NCBI GenBank assembly: GCA_900318305.1 | Contig: ONKB01000080.1 | Location: forward strand, 1-63,508 | DNA length: 63,508 nucleotides | Origin: an uncultured Prevotellaceae bacterium | Lineage (GTDB): Bacteria; Bacteroidota; Bacteroidia; Bacteroidales; Bacteroidaceae | Direction: 5' to 3' | In this document: positions 35,255-43,098 of the stretch, piece by piece | Numbering within the stretch: the first letter of the stretch is position 1 | How the letters are laid out: the number at the start of each line of letters is the position of its first letter | Notes under the pieces: model-generated | Told to the model about the DNA's origin: nothing | Seen by the model: the letters and a program-made list of their open reading frames with translations, nothing else | Database searches by the model: none | Position numbers and translations under genes: made by a program

Positions 35255-35920
35255 TTAGTTTGTTTTAAGGATATCAGCTATTTTGTCCTTTTCGGCTTCT
35301 TTTATTTCTGGTGTTGATGCCGCATTGTCTTCTGTGCGAGAATCTCTACTGTTGTTCTTAACGCCATTGGCAGTATTAATAGGAATAACGTTGCCATTCA
35401 GTCGTGCCAAAACAACTTCAGTAATATCCAAACCGGATTCATTATGAATGAAAGGGAAATTATGGTTATCGGAGTTTCCTATAAAAAGAAGGCCGTTTTC
35501 TTTGCCAATAAGAAATAGAATACTATCTAATTTTGTTTCCAATGGTTGTATAAGTTCTCTTTCTGCATTGTCCAACAAACGTTTTGCATCAGCCCTGAAG
35601 CTGATACCTTGCTCCATGGCCACCTGAAGTTCTTTCTGGCGTTTGAGCATTATTTGCTCAGGGAAATTTTTTTGTCCTTGTAAATAATCTGCAAACATTT
35701 TCTTGAATTTCTCTTCATTATATGTGGCCTCTTCCTCATATTTTTTCTTAAGAGATTGCATGGTGGCTTGTGCGGCGGAATATTCTGGCATTGTTTGCAA
35801 CACCTTACTATAACTTAAAAAGCCAAATTGGTATTGTTGTGAATATACCTTTTGTGGGCAAAGGAAAACCAAAGAGAAAAACGTTATGACAAGAAACGAT
35901 ACTTTTAAGACAATTTTCAT
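35255..35920 (-). CDS. OmpH/Skp-like periplasmic chaperone
   Basis: A 221 aa exported protein with a signal peptide ending near KVYSQ, followed by the OmpH/Skp pattern: a beta segment FGFLSYSKVLQTMPEY, then a long charged helical hairpin (about 45-120) expected to form the coiled-coil arms, and a C-terminal beta part. It carries unfolded outer-membrane proteins across the periplasm. The tail beyond ~165 is polar and low complexity. In relatives ompH usually follows bamA and a second ompH; here it starts its own transcript. Confidence 0.9.
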   Translation of the reverse strand: MKIVLKVSFLVITFFSLVFLCPQKVYSQQYQFGFLSYSKVLQTMPEYSAAQATMQSLKKKYEEEATYNEEKFKKMFADYLQGQKNFPEQIMLKRQKELQVAMEQGISFRADAKRLLDNAERELIQPLETKLDSILFLIGKENGLLFIGNSDNHNFPFIHNESGLDITEVVLARLNGNVIPINTANGVKNNSRDSRTEDNAASTPEIKEAEKDKIADILKTN

Positions 35921-35952
35921 ATGCGTTTTATGTTTTGTATTAATATGTTCTG

Positions 35953-35983
35953 CAAATTTACGATTAAGCGAGCGAAGGACAAA
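35953..35983 (-). promoter_or_regulatory. ompH operon promoter
   Basis: Minus strand TTTG (35980-35983), 19 bp, TAAATTTG (35953-35960). Just upstream is a palindrome, AAAAAGAAC-T-GTTCTTTTT (35981-35999). The whole module closely matches the ftsX promoter at 40553-40606. Confidence 0.82.
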
Positions 35984-35999
35984 AAGAACTGTTCTTTTT
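35981..35999. promoter_or_regulatory. Candidate operator palindrome upstream of ompH
   Basis: AAAAAGAAC and GTTCTTTTT, 9-bp arms around one base, overlapping the upstream edge of the -33 box. A close relative (AAAAAGAA/TTCTTTTT, 4-bp spacer) occupies the same place at ftsX. Confidence 0.45.
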
Positions 36000-36227
36000 T
36001 TTCTAGCGTCAGGAACTTAACGTAGTTATATTCCCCAATTTACGATTTAGAGTTTGATAAGCCCAAAACAGTTGATGAGTTTTCCAAATCAGGAGTAATC
36101 AGAGTGTTTATACGGGAAATATTTTCTCCCTGATCATATGAAAACCTAAGTTTGAAGAATTGACACTTGTGTGGTGCTACACATAGACACAAAGTGTCTG
36201 TTTTCTGTAGGGGGAAATAGGATGATC
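36000..36227. other. Non-coding gap between folK and ompH
   Basis: No gene is seen in this part of the 307-bp gap. It contains the ompH upstream region and, at 36162-36198, a hairpin that probably ends the folK transcript. Confidence 0.6.
36162..36198 (-). terminator. Possible terminator/hairpin after folK
   Basis: GACACTTGTGT (36162-36172) and ACACAAAGTGTC (36187-36198) pair with one bulge. It lies about 30 bp past the folK stop. No long T-run follows on the minus strand, so termination is only likely. Confidence 0.4.
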
Positions 36228-36695
36228 CTATGATGTGAGATCTTCAAAAAGTTGTTTAACGGTTTTTTGAAGGATGGGATGTAAAACAGCAGGAGCAATC
36301 TCGTTAAGTGGTTCGAGAACAAAGAGCCTATTATGAATTTCGGGATGGGGAATAGTAAGTGCCTCTGTTTGTATAATCAGGTTATCATAGAAGAGGATAT
36401 CTATATCAATACATCTGTCTGAATATTGTTTGTTTCGACTTTTTTCAGACCGTCCTAAAATTCTTTCAACATATTCCGTTTCCTCTAACAACTCCAAAGG
36501 CAGCAGGGAAGTCTCAAAAATGGCCGCAGCATTTATGAAGTAGTTGTTGGAGCAAAAACCGACAGGTGATGTTTCGTAAAAAGAAGAGCACTTGATAAGT
36601 TTCCCAATTATCTTATCAAGTGCTATTATCGCCTTTTTTATATTGTTTTCTCTGTTTCCTAAGTTAGAGCCAAGAGCGATATAAACGAGTGCCAT
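36228..36695 (-). CDS. folK: 6-hydroxymethyl-7,8-dihydropterin pyrophosphokinase
   Basis: Transfers pyrophosphate from ATP to hydroxymethyldihydropterin in folate synthesis. The 155 aa protein shows VYIALGSNLGNRENNI at the start, FYETSPVGF, NAAAIFET and the signature DRCIDIDILFYDN. It directly follows queA, with 1 bp between the queA stop and the folK start. Last gene of the ftsX-DUF3098-uppP-truB-queA-folK run. Confidence 0.95.
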   Translation of the reverse strand: MALVYIALGSNLGNRENNIKKAIIALDKIIGKLIKCSSFYETSPVGFCSNNYFINAAAIFETSLLPLELLEETEYVERILGRSEKSRNKQYSDRCIDIDILFYDNLIIQTEALTIPHPEIHNRLFVLEPLNEIAPAVLHPILQKTVKQLFEDLTS

Positions 36696-36696
36696 G

Positions 36697-37755
36697 TTAA
36701 TCTACAATGAGCATTACATCTCCGAAAGGTCCAAACTGATACCCCTCCTTTATGGCAGTTTTATAGGCATCCATCGTGTAGTCATAACCACCAAATGCAG
36801 TTACAAGCATTAGCATAATGCTTTCTGAAAAATGGAAGTTAGAGAACATGGCATGAGCAACGTTAAAAGTGTAAGGAGGGAAGATAAACTTGTTCGTCCA
36901 TCCCGAATAAGCATTGATGTGTCCTAAAGTATCGCAGGTTGTTTCCATTGCGCGCTGTACTGTAGTGCCGACGGCAATGATTTTATGTCCTTTGTCTCTC
37001 GCACTATTGACAATTTTGCAGTTTTCCTCCGTAATAAACATTTCCTCGGAATCCATCTTGTGCTTAGTCAAATCCTCTACATCAGTGGTGTCAAAATTAC
37101 AAAGACCACAATGCATGGTAATAAAAGCTCTTTCAATACCTTTAATTTCCATACGCTTTAGCATCTCGCGCGAAAAATGAAGACCTGTTGCCGGGGCAGT
37201 AACGGCACCTTCGTTTTGGGCAAAAAGACATTGGAACCTTTCCATATCCTCTTCTTCTACAGGACGTTTCTTACGGATAATATCGGGTATGGGGGATTCT
37301 CCTAAAGAATACAGCTGTTCCTTGAATTCTTCATGAGGGCCATCATAAAGGAATCTCAATGTGCGTCCACGGCTGGTGGTATTATCAATGACTTCTGCTA
37401 CAAGGGATTCGTCTTCTCCAAAATAGAGTTTGTTTCCAATGCGAATTTTCCTTGCAGGGTCAACGAGGACATCCCAAAGGAATAGGTCTGGATTCAATTC
37501 ACGTCTGAGGAACACTTCTATTCTCGCGCCAGTCTTTTCTTTGTTCCCATAGAGGCGGGCGGGAATTACTTTCGAGTCATTGAAGACAAACACATCGTTT
37601 TCATTGAAATATTCAAGAAAATCCTTGAACATTTTGTGTTCTATTTGACCTGTTTTGCGATGCAGTACCAGCATCCTGCATTCGTCGCGATGAGGTGCGG
37701 GATAGAGAGCTATACGATCTTCTGGTAGTTTAAACTTGAATTGAGATAATTTCAT
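36697..37755 (-). CDS. queA: S-adenosylmethionine:tRNA ribosyltransferase-isomerase
   Basis: Adds the cyclopentenediol-precursor ring to preQ1 in queuosine biosynthesis on tRNA. The 352 aa protein has the start [41 protein letters not shown] (catalytic region) and [11 protein letters not shown] with [13 protein letters not shown], all family hallmarks. It lies 36 bp downstream of truB. Confidence 0.96.
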   Translation of the reverse strand: MKLSQFKFKLPEDRIALYPAPHRDECRMLVLHRKTGQIEHKMFKDFLEYFNENDVFVFNDSKVIPARLYGNKEKTGARIEVFLRRELNPDLFLWDVLVDPARKIRIGNKLYFGEDESLVAEVIDNTTSRGRTLRFLYDGPHEEFKEQLYSLGESPIPDIIRKKRPVEEEDMERFQCLFAQNEGAVTAPATGLHFSREMLKRMEIKGIERAFITMHCGLCNFDTTDVEDLTKHKMDSEEMFITEENCKIVNSARDKGHKIIAVGTTVQRAMETTCDTLGHINAYSGWTNKFIFPPYTFNVAHAMFSNFHFSESIMLMLVTAFGGYDYTMDAYKTAIKEGYQFGPFGDVMLIVD

Positions 37756-37791
37756 TGTATTGTTTTTATCTTTCAGAGTTACTCTGAATAG

Positions 37792-38484
37792 TTATTTGTC
37801 TATTTGAATAGTTTCTAACCATTGAGGAAGGGTTTCTAATTCCAAGCAGTTATCAATGGTATAATTGCCTATGCGAGTCCTTTCCAAATTGATGAGATAT
37901 GCTCCGCTGTTCAATGCGATGCCAAGATCTCTTGCCAATGCACGGATGTATGTTCCCTTGGAGCATACTATACGCAATGTTAAAAAAGGTTTGTCGTATG
38001 CCAAGATGTCAATGCTTTCTATGATTATCTTTTTGGGATTAAGTTTGACATCTTCTCCTTTTCTTGCCAAGTGGTAAGCGTGCATTCCTTCAATTTTGCA
38101 AGCTGAATGGGCTGGTGGTATTTGTTCAATTTCACCAATAAATTGTTGCAGTACACTTTCAACGAGTTTTCTATCTATATGCTCTATGGGATAAGTGTGA
38201 TTCTCAGGATATTCCATGTCATAACTCTCTGTCGTAGCACCTAGTTTGAGTGTGGCAACATATTCTTTTTTTTGTATCTGTAATTCTTCAATTTGCTTGG
38301 TGGCTTTTCCTGTGCAAAGTAGTAAAACCCCTGTAGCCAAAGGATCAAGTGTCCCTGCGTGTCCGATTTTGACTTTTTCTTGTAATTTTTGAGAGAGAAG
38401 CCAACGTACACGTGCCACTACACCAAACGAAGTCCATTTGTAGGGCTTGTTAACGGGTATTATTTCGCCTGTAAAGAAATCCAT
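37792..38484 (-). CDS. truB: tRNA pseudouridine-55 synthase
   Basis: Makes pseudouridine 55 in the T-loop of tRNAs. The 230 aa protein has the catalytic aspartate in VKIGHAGTLDPLATG and the conserved KATKQIEELQIQKKEYVATL and CSKGTYIRALARDLG stretches. No C-terminal PUA domain, so it is slightly short, as common in Bacteroidetes. It starts 2 bp after the uppP stop. Confidence 0.96.
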   Translation of the reverse strand: MDFFTGEIIPVNKPYKWTSFGVVARVRWLLSQKLQEKVKIGHAGTLDPLATGVLLLCTGKATKQIEELQIQKKEYVATLKLGATTESYDMEYPENHTYPIEHIDRKLVESVLQQFIGEIEQIPPAHSACKIEGMHAYHLARKGEDVKLNPKKIIIESIDILAYDKPFLTLRIVCSKGTYIRALARDLGIALNSGAYLINLERTRIGNYTIDNCLELETLPQWLETIQIDK

Positions 38485-38486
38485 GT

Positions 38487-39326
38487 TTAATCAACCATTT
38501 GTAAGTTGATGCCGTTTATTAATGCTATGAGTATAATGATTCCAACAAAAATGCGGTACCAGCCAAAAGCCTTGAATCCATACTTGGAGATATAGTTGAT
38601 GAAGAATTTAATGGCGGCAATAGCTACAGCGAAACTTACGATGGAACCTATAATTAAAAGACTCATATTATTACCCTCTGCAAGAATGTTACCGCTACCA
38701 TCTTTTATCATCTTATAGCATTCCAGTACTGAGGCTCCGAACATTGTAGGTACAGCAAGAAAAAACGAGAATTCTGCTGCATTACGTCTGCTTAATTTCT
38801 GGGACATACCGCCAACGATAGTAGCCATGCTGCGGCTGACACCAGGAATCATAGAAATGCATTGAATAATACCGATAATAAAGGCTCGTTTGTAATTTAA
38901 TGGGGTTTCCTCGGTACCTTTGTTAAAAATGCGGTCGCAAAACAGCATGAAAATACCGCCAATAACGAGCATTACAGCAACTACTAACACACTGCCTAAA
39001 GCCTGATCAATGAGATTGTTAAACAATAACCCCAGAACAATGGCAGGCAAGACACCAACAATTAGTTTTAAATAGAATCGCCAAATACAACTCCACCAAG
39101 TTTGACCATTTTGCTGTCCTGTGGGGAAAAAGAAACGCCGCCAATATAAAACAAGAACGGAGATGATGGCTCCCAACTGAATGATAACAGTGAATGCTTT
39201 GACAAATGGGGTACTCTCAATTCCCAACAAATGCTGGGTAATAATCATGTGGCCTGTGGAAGATACCGGAAGGAATTCTGTAAGGCCTTCAACAATACCT
39301 AAGATAATGGCTTGAATATAATCCAT
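38487..39326 (-). CDS. uppP: Undecaprenyl-diphosphatase
   Basis: Integral membrane enzyme that recycles undecaprenyl pyrophosphate to the monophosphate lipid carrier for peptidoglycan and O-antigen. The 279 aa protein has about eight helices. Active-site motifs are EGLTEFLPVSSTGHMI near residue 14 and PGVSRSMATIVGGM. It sits 6 bp after a DUF3098 gene in the conserved ftsX cluster. The older name is bacA. Confidence 0.96.
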   Translation of the reverse strand: MDYIQAIILGIVEGLTEFLPVSSTGHMIITQHLLGIESTPFVKAFTVIIQLGAIISVLVLYWRRFFFPTGQQNGQTWWSCIWRFYLKLIVGVLPAIVLGLLFNNLIDQALGSVLVVAVMLVIGGIFMLFCDRIFNKGTEETPLNYKRAFIIGIIQCISMIPGVSRSMATIVGGMSQKLSRRNAAEFSFFLAVPTMFGASVLECYKMIKDGSGNILAEGNNMSLLIIGSIVSFAVAIAAIKFFINYISKYGFKAFGWYRIFVGIIILIALINGINLQMVD

Positions 39327-39332
39327 AGATTG

Positions 39333-39596
39333 CTATTTTGAGTCTCTATCAGTTTCTCCCTCTTCAGTTGAGAGTTCTTTTTTACGATAGACAACAGCAA
39401 CAATCATAAAAAAGAAGCCGCAAAGGCATACCATAGGAGCAACCTTTATGCGAGTTACATTAAATATCTCTGCATTAAACATCTGTTCTGTTGAACTTCC
39501 TCCTGCCATGAGGATGAACCCTAAAACTACAATGACCATGCCGATGGCCAAGAGGATAAAATTAGTTTTGGTAAAAGCAAAATTTTGATGATTCAT
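39333..39596 (-). CDS. DUF3098 small membrane protein
   Basis: An 87 aa protein with two transmembrane helices (FILLAIGMVIVVLGFILMAG and VAPMVCLCGFFFMIVAVVY) and a charged tail. It belongs to the Bacteroidetes DUF3098 family, which sits between ftsX and uppP. Function unknown; position suggests a role with FtsX or the cell envelope. An upstream in-frame start overlaps ftsX and codes for unrelated sequence. The ATG at 39596 (MNHQNFAFTKTN) is the family start, 11 bp after ftsX. Confidence 0.88.
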   Translation of the reverse strand: MNHQNFAFTKTNFILLAIGMVIVVLGFILMAGGSSTEQMFNAEIFNVTRIKVAPMVCLCGFFFMIVAVVYRKKELSTEEGETDRDSK

Positions 39597-39607
39597 AGAT
39601 ATGTCTA

Positions 39608-40486
39608 TTAATAACGATATAGTTTTTTTGTTTGCATACGGAGTATCTTGTTGACGGTTACATATGCACAAATCAATGTCAGCAGAATGCCACAAACAAA
39701 GATAATGCCGAGGGTGCAAGCTACAACCTCCCATGTGATGAGGCGCATCATGTTAGGTTCATACTGGGTAATGGCATAGATGCAACCAAATAAAATTATA
39801 GAGGCAAATAACGCAGAGAGCAAGCCAATAAGTAACGCTTGAATTAAAAAAGGTTTGCGGATGAATCTCCAGCTGGCACCCACAAGTTTCATTGTGTGGA
39901 TTAGGAAACGACGCGAAAAGACACTCAATTGTATGGTGTTATTTATATTCACAAAAGATACCAAGGTTAAGAGTAAAGCAAGTATTAACAGTATGAAACT
40001 GATTTTGCGAATATTGCTGTTGAGGCTATCCATTAAGTTTTGAGGATATGAAACGTCCAAAACTTTGGGGTGTTTTTCTAATTGAGGTAAAAGATACTTC
40101 AAGCTATCCTTGTTTGCGTATTCTGCTTTTAGGGACACTTCAAATGAAGCTGGCATGGGGTTGATGTCCTTAAATTCAATTGAGTCACTTTCAAGAGCTT
40201 CCGCCTGTTCTTTTAGAGCCTTCTCTTTTGAGATATATGTTACATGACGAATGGCAGCCATGTGCTTGAGCTTAGTTTGCAAGGCGTAACCCTCCCCCCT
40301 GGTCATCTCGTCATCTAAAATAATTGTAACATGAAAATTCTCTCGCAAATCGTTAGAGAAATTATAAGCAAAAGTAATAAAAAACGTAACCAGACCTAAA
40401 AGCAATAACATAAGAGTAGTGCTAATACATGAAATTAAAGCATTCATGCTTGTAAGTCCGCTATTTATTTTTTTTCTTTTTACCAT
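39608..40486 (-). CDS. ftsX: Cell division permease FtsX
   Basis: A 292 aa inner-membrane protein of the FtsEX complex that couples ATP use in the cytoplasm to peptidoglycan hydrolase activation. The pattern is one N-terminal helix after a basic start (MVKRKKINSG), an extracytoplasmic domain (about 55-170), then three helices ending in a basic cytoplasmic tail. No ftsE is adjacent, which is usual in Bacteroidetes. First gene of the ftsX-DUF3098-uppP-truB-queA-folK run, behind a full promoter. Confidence 0.92.
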   Translation of the reverse strand: MVKRKKINSGLTSMNALISCISTTLMLLLLGLVTFFITFAYNFSNDLRENFHVTIILDDEMTRGEGYALQTKLKHMAAIRHVTYISKEKALKEQAEALESDSIEFKDINPMPASFEVSLKAEYANKDSLKYLLPQLEKHPKVLDVSYPQNLMDSLNSNIRKISFILLILALLLTLVSFVNINNTIQLSVFSRRFLIHTMKLVGASWRFIRKPFLIQALLIGLLSALFASIILFGCIYAITQYEPNMMRLITWEVVACTLGIIFVCGILLTLICAYVTVNKILRMQTKKLYRY

Positions 40487-40554
40487 AGTTTATTTTAACT
40501 ATTTGATTCTCTGACAAAAAAGCAAGATTAAGCCATTTTACAATAAATCTTCTG

Positions 40555-40586
40555 CAAAGTTACGATTAAGTAATCGCAAAAACAAA
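40555..40586 (-). promoter_or_regulatory. ftsX operon promoter
   Basis: Minus strand TTTG (40583-40586), 20 bp, TAACTTTG (40555-40562), about 70 bp upstream of ftsX. Sequence and layout match the ompH promoter, including an upstream AAAAAGAA/TTCTTTTT palindrome at 40584-40603. Confidence 0.82.
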
Positions 40587-40712
40587 AAGAACGTATTCTT
40601 TTTTTTGTCATACGCAAAGGAGGAATGGTTCAAAATATATGATAAAGAGAAAAAGACAATTATCAAAAAATAATCGTGTGAACACGTGGATGGTTTTTAG
40701 CAGTGCAACTCC

Positions 40713-40768
40713 TCTCTCAAAAATAAAAGCGCTACTTGTGAAGTAAGCGCTTTTTGAAAATTGAGAGA
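40713..40768 (-). terminator. Long nested hairpin after the DUF4252 gene
   Basis: Outer arms TCTCTCAA (40713-40720) and TTGAGAGA (40761-40768) enclose an inner stem AAAAGCGCTACTT / AAGTAAGCGCTTTT with one bulge and a GTG loop. On the minus strand the inner stem is followed by TATTTTT, so it can end the sigma-antisigma-DUF4252 transcript. Confidence 0.65.
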
Positions 40769-40835
40769 ATGAAACCTTTGTTTCAATAAGTTGGTTTATA
40801 AGCAGACTTTTTAAGAGTCAATATATCGGTTTGTT

Positions 40836-41348
40836 TTACATTTTCAATAGTTCGGCCACAAAGTCATCTGTCATATCTCCTGTAAAGTTAACAACTTTAA
40901 TATCTTCGTCGGTCTTGTTAAGTTTTACTATTTCAATAACTTTGTCTTTGTTTTTGCGTAGCCAGATACATGAGGAGTCCTTACCTGCAGTATTATATGG
41001 CTTGTATATTTTTTTGTTCTTGTTAAGAAGTAAAGTAGCATTACTATGATAGAAATCAATGTTTTGCTGTGCCTGGAAAATTCTTAAACTTTTGACATGA
41101 GGCAATATTTTTCTTATATGCTCTTTGATTTTATCGGTTTCTTTATTGTTAGACATCATGTCCATAACTTTCTCTACCATTGCAGGACCTATGGTTATAC
41201 ATGAAAAGTCACTGCTGTCTAATTTTTCGACACAATCGTTAGCCTTGATTTCTGAAAGCAAAAGTCCCACAAAATCCTCATCCGTTTCTGCCATACAAGG
41301 AAAGACGGAAATAGCGGAAAGGAATAGGCAGAAAAGAACGCGTGCCAT
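40836..41348 (-). CDS. DUF4252 exported protein of a sigma-factor operon
   Basis: A 170 aa protein with a signal peptide (MARVLFCLFLSAISVFPCMA) and a mostly helical/beta mature part of the Bacteroidales DUF4252 type, ending VVNFTGDMTDDFVAELL. The family is often found next to an ECF sigma factor and its membrane regulator, as here: the start is 2 bp after the antisigma-like gene's stop. Function unknown. It could take part in sensing or be the regulated output. Confidence 0.8.
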   Translation of the reverse strand: MARVLFCLFLSAISVFPCMAETDEDFVGLLLSEIKANDCVEKLDSSDFSCITIGPAMVEKVMDMMSNNKETDKIKEHIRKILPHVKSLRIFQAQQNIDFYHSNATLLLNKNKKIYKPYNTAGKDSSCIWLRKNKDKVIEIVKLNKTDEDIKVVNFTGDMTDDFVAELLKM

Positions 41349-41350
41349 AA

Positions 41351-41848
41351 TTATTTTTTTATATTGATTGTGTCTTCTGTTTGCAAACCTGCATCACGAA
41401 GGCCTTCAGAAACCTCTTTTAAGGCAGAGGCAACTTGTTCGTACGCAACTTGTGGATCGGTATAAGTGTCTTTATATGATGCGTAGTTGATTGTAGTCTC
41501 AGAAGAGTCCTTTTCGGTGCTGAAGGAGTGTTGTGCAGCCATTCCTAAGGTGAATACAATAGCAACAATTGCCACTGCACGATAAATGGGGTATAGTCTG
41601 AAAAATAAATTGTTGTGCTTGGCTTCAACTATTGTTTCACCCACTTCGTGGAGAATTCTTTCGTCAAAATCAGAATCAAGGCATATATCCTTTTCTTCAC
41701 GTTCATAATCAAAGAGACAGCGATATTTTTCCAGATTGTTTGGAACATGTGGTTGCAAGTAGAAGTCTTGCAAGAGTTTTTCCTCTTCTGGGGTAGTTTT
41801 GCATTCCCAGTAGCGTTCCAGAAGCTGTTCAATATATTTATAATCCAT
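41351..41848 (-). CDS. Putative membrane anti-sigma factor
   Basis: A 165 aa single-pass membrane protein. The N-terminal ~75 residues are acidic and helical (MDYKYIEQLLERYWECKTTPEEEKLLQDFY), like the cytoplasmic sigma-binding part of Bacteroidetes anti-sigma proteins. One helix (AVAIVAIVFTLGMAA, about 90-108) is followed by a short extracytoplasmic tail. Its start overlaps the sigma gene's end by 11 bp, the usual sign of a sigma/anti-sigma pair. No zinc-binding HxxxCxxC motif is seen. Confidence 0.75.
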   Translation of the reverse strand: MDYKYIEQLLERYWECKTTPEEEKLLQDFYLQPHVPNNLEKYRCLFDYEREEKDICLDSDFDERILHEVGETIVEAKHNNLFFRLYPIYRAVAIVAIVFTLGMAAQHSFSTEKDSSETTINYASYKDTYTDPQVAYEQVASALKEVSEGLRDAGLQTEDTINIKK

Positions 41849-42344
41849 AATGGTCTATTTTTTCAAATTCATTTCTAATTCTTTGTCTTGCTCTAAAGAG
41901 AGTTACTTTGACTTGTTCCTCAGATATCTGTAATAATTTAGCTATTTCTTTATATGGTTTTCCCTCGATATCCCTCAGTTGCATAATAATGCGTTGTTTC
42001 TCTGGCAGATGTTGGAAAAGTTTGTGTACCCATTCTTTCCTGTCCTCATGTGATAAGGTTTGGAAGGGGGTTGCTGCATTGTCAACTTGGTCATATATGG
42101 AATTGTCAAGAGGTATGTTTTGTCGTTCTTTTTTTGCAATACAATCAAGTGCCATATTTCTGCAGGCAGTAATACAGAAAGCCTCCACCGCCAGCGATGT
42201 TTCGAATTCATTACGATGATTCCATGCCTTTATAATGGTTTCCTGAACGATATCCTCCGATTCTCCGGTATGAGCTGTAATGCGCAGTGCTAATCGGTAG
42301 AGTCTATTCTTTAGAGGTAATACGTCGTCTCGGAAATTAATCAT
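41838..42344 (-). CDS. ECF-type RNA polymerase sigma factor
   Basis: A 168 aa sigma-70 family factor of the extracytoplasmic-function class. Region 2 covers about 10-75 (LRITAHTGESEDIVQETIIKA), and region 4 (about 110-160) has the helix-turn-helix IEGKPYKEIAKLLQISEEQVKVTLFRARQ. It directs transcription of a regulon when released by its partner membrane protein. Its promoter forms a perfect inverted repeat with that of the divergent NUDIX gene, which suggests autoregulation and co-control. Confidence 0.93.
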   Translation of the reverse strand: MINFRDDVLPLKNRLYRLALRITAHTGESEDIVQETIIKAWNHRNEFETSLAVEAFCITACRNMALDCIAKKERQNIPLDNSIYDQVDNAATPFQTLSHEDRKEWVHKLFQHLPEKQRIIMQLRDIEGKPYKEIAKLLQISEEQVKVTLFRARQRIRNEFEKIDHYGL

Positions 42345-42414
42345 TTTTTCATTCTCTATTTAGAAGACGGATAGAAGAAATAAAAGTTACATGAACTCTG
42401 AAAATCGGGCTTAT

Positions 42415-42426
42415 CAAAGTTAATCA
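42415..42426 (-). promoter_or_regulatory. Sigma-operon promoter arm (inverted repeat, left)
   Basis: CAAAGTTAATCA on plus, so the minus strand reads TGATTAACTTTG with -7 box TAACTTTG at 42415-42422. Exact inverted copy of 42461-42472. Confidence 0.65.
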
Positions 42427-42460
42427 AAAATTCTTGAAAAATGTTTTTTAAAAAGCTAAT

Positions 42461-42472
42461 GATTAACTTTGT
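42461..42472 (+). promoter_or_regulatory. NUDIX promoter arm (inverted repeat, right)
   Basis: TGATTAACTTTG with -7 box TAACTTTG at 42465-42472, 20 bp before the ATG at 42493. The 34-bp AT-rich spacer between the arms must serve as -33 region for both promoters. Confidence 0.65.
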
Positions 42473-42492
42473 AATCTCAAGTGTTGATAATT

Positions 42493-43023
42493 ATGGGACA
42501 TCATTTAATGGAAAAGTTTGTTTTTTGTCCAATTTGTGGTTCTTCTCTATTTATGGACAAATCGTTTAAGTCGCGTTGTTGCCAAGAATGCGGATTTGAG
42601 ATGTTTGTTAACCCTGCGGCTTCTGTGGTATGCTTTATCATTTCTGACAGTAAAGTATTGGTGGCGCGCAGGGCTTTTGAGCCAGAGAAAGGAGCATTGG
42701 ATTTTCCAGGAGGTTTTGTGGATCCAGGTGAGTCTTTGGAAGAAGCTGTTGTTAGAGAAATGAAAGAAGAAACTCATTTGAATGTTGTTTCATACCAATG
42801 GTTATTCAGTTTTCCTAACAAATATTTTTATTCGGGAATAGAGGTTCCGACAACCGACAACTTTTTTTTATGCAAGGTTTCTGATTTAAGTTTGCTTCAT
42901 GCTGAAGATGATGTTGCAGAATTGATATGGATTCCTTTGAAAGATTTGCAACCTGAGGATATGGCATTTGTCTCCATGCAAAATGCCGTGAGGAAATTAA
43001 AAAAACTTCATCTGGAGAAATAA
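42493..43023 (+). CDS. NUDIX hydrolase with N-terminal zinc ribbon
   Basis: A 176 aa protein. The N-terminal zinc ribbon has paired cysteines (FCPICGS and CCQECGF), and the NUDIX box GGFVDPGESLEEAVVREMKEET fits Gx5Ex7REUxEExGU apart from its last positions. This architecture resembles NADH pyrophosphatase (NudC)-like or ADP-sugar hydrolases; substrate unknown. The frame opens with a GTG at 42481, but the promoter predicts a transcript start near 42479, so the ATG at 42493 (MGHHLMEKF) is chosen. Divergent from the sigma operon. Confidence 0.9.
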   Translation: MGHHLMEKFVFCPICGSSLFMDKSFKSRCCQECGFEMFVNPAASVVCFIISDSKVLVARRAFEPEKGALDFPGGFVDPGESLEEAVVREMKEETHLNVVSYQWLFSFPNKYFYSGIEVPTTDNFFLCKVSDLSLLHAEDDVAELIWIPLKDLQPEDMAFVSMQNAVRKLKKLHLEK

Positions 43024-43054
43024 CATCTGGCAGTAGTTGTATTACTGCCAGATG
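43024..43054. terminator. Hairpin between convergent NUDIX and speA genes
   Basis: CATCTGGCAGTA (43024-43035) and TACTGCCAGATG (43043-43054), a perfect 12-bp stem starting at the NUDIX stop. Likely a bidirectional terminator, although no strong T-run follows. Confidence 0.7.
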
Positions 43055-43098
43055 GAAAAGAGTGTTTATTTTACTCGCTATAAATGTATGGTGATTAC

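Larger units (their letters stand above)
40487..40835. other. Non-coding gap between ftsX and the DUF4252 gene
   Basis: The 349-bp gap holds the ftsX promoter module (40553-40606), about 100 bp of AT-rich DNA without visible signals, and a long hairpin at 40713-40768. No open frame worth calling. Confidence 0.7.
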
